A model generated the notes under the pieces. It was given only the letters and a program-made list of their open reading frames with translations, did not search any database and was not told the origin of the DNA. The position numbers and the translations under genes were made by a program. From Pseudoduganella violacea (GTDB lineage Bacteria > Pseudomonadota > Gammaproteobacteria > Burkholderiales > Burkholderiaceae_D): 64,000 bases of DNA. Location of the stretch: NCBI RefSeq assembly GCF_014191875.1, contig NZ_JACHXD010000002.1:124001-188000 (forward strand), written 5' to 3'. This document shows, one piece after another, positions 63,842 to 64,000 of this stretch (position 1 is the first letter of the stretch; every line of letters begins with the position of its first letter).

Positions 63842-63868
63842 TTTACGGCAGAACACGCCGAAACTTGA
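63842..63868 (-). promoter_or_regulatory. Sigma-28 (FliA) promoter of flgKL
   Basis: On the minus strand TCAA (63868-63865), exactly 15 bases, then GCCGTAAA (63849-63842). This is the same layout and the same -35 as the fliD promoter. It lies in the gap between flgJ and flgK. Confidence 0.7.
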
Positions 63869-63918
63869 AATGCCGGGCGGCTACAGTGTCCGCCCCTGGG
63901 AAGAACTTGCCCACAGGC

Positions 63919-64000
63919 TCAAGCTAATGTGCGTTTGATAATACTGGTCAATTTGGCAGCGTAGTTCGGGTCGGTGGCGTAGCCGGCGCGCTGCAAGCCC
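63919..64000 (-). CDS. flgJ: C-terminal end of FlgJ (peptidoglycan hydrolase), truncated by window
   Basis: Only the last 26 codons are inside the window. The frame reads GLQRAGYATDPNYAAKLTSI and ends IKRTLA before TGA at 63921-63919. This is the end of the glucosaminidase domain of FlgJ, the rod protein that opens the cell wall. It is read in the direction of flgK, 103 bases upstream of it. Confidence 0.85.
   Translation of the reverse strand, partial: GLQRAGYATDPNYAAKLTSIIKRTLA

Noticed and set aside
1..64000. tRNA, rRNA, riboswitch or prophage elements
   Set aside because: I looked for cloverleaf-like gene ends, rRNA conserved blocks, integrase or phage structural genes and saw none. Small RNAs cannot be excluded by eye.

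Overview
The window is GC-rich chromosomal DNA of a betaproteobacterium, most likely Oxalobacteraceae (Massilia, Duganella or Janthinobacterium type). This is inferred from the gmk-rpoZ-spoT and hemW-rdgB-rph neighbourhoods, the Betaproteobacteria-like chemoreceptor, and the flagellar gene order fliC-flaG-fliD-fliS-fliT-fliK-like-flhB-like-ycgR / fliE / fliFGHIJKLMNOPQR / flgKL. No sequence search could be run, so the genus is a guess. No rRNA, tRNA, CRISPR array, insertion sequence or prophage was seen.

1-7050: mixed chromosomal genes. These are the end of an RND-efflux outer-membrane factor, a small secreted protein, a DUF1003 membrane protein, a patatin-like lipase, a chemoreceptor ending in a CheR/CheB-docking type pentapeptide, and an ImmA/IrrE-peptidase plus PIN-like (DUF4411) pair that looks like a toxin-antitoxin module. 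7050-17673: housekeeping. A minus-strand operon runs Ser/Thr kinase, PP2C phosphatase, rph, rdgB, hemW; yicC is divergent from it. A tetR-hydrolase pair follows, then gmk, rpoZ and spoT. 17799-31021: surface and signalling genes. They are a 1370-residue DUF4347/Ig-repeat/DUF4214 protein, greB, a NarX-like sensor kinase with its LuxR-type regulator, a diguanylate cyclase, a PEP-CTERM protein and an RTX calcium-binding protein.

31351-64000: flagellar genes. The first block makes the filament, its cap, chaperones, a second FliK-like protein, a FlhB-C-terminal-like protein and the c-di-GMP brake YcgR. fliE stands alone on the minus strand. The second block builds the MS ring, switch, export ATPase and export gate (fliF to fliR). 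The minus-strand flgK, flgL and the tail of flgJ close the window. Sigma-28 type promoters (TCAA-N15-GCCGnnAA) precede fliD and flgK, and a weaker one precedes fliC, as expected for late flagellar genes.

The outstanding object is at 52356-60440, between fliR and flgL. It encodes a 2694-residue protein made almost entirely of an eight-residue repeat (A-L-x-[ST]-x-Q-[IVL]-x). These octads are grouped in a higher-order unit of exactly 402 bp (134 residues = 16 octads + 1 hexad), marked by one acidic octad per unit. The protein ends in an EF-hand-like calcium-binding domain and has no signal peptide and no secretion genes beside it. It is the best candidate for an undescribed, possibly flagellum-associated, surface or secreted system. 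A second theme is a family of long perfect hairpins with a GTCAG core at three intergenic sites.
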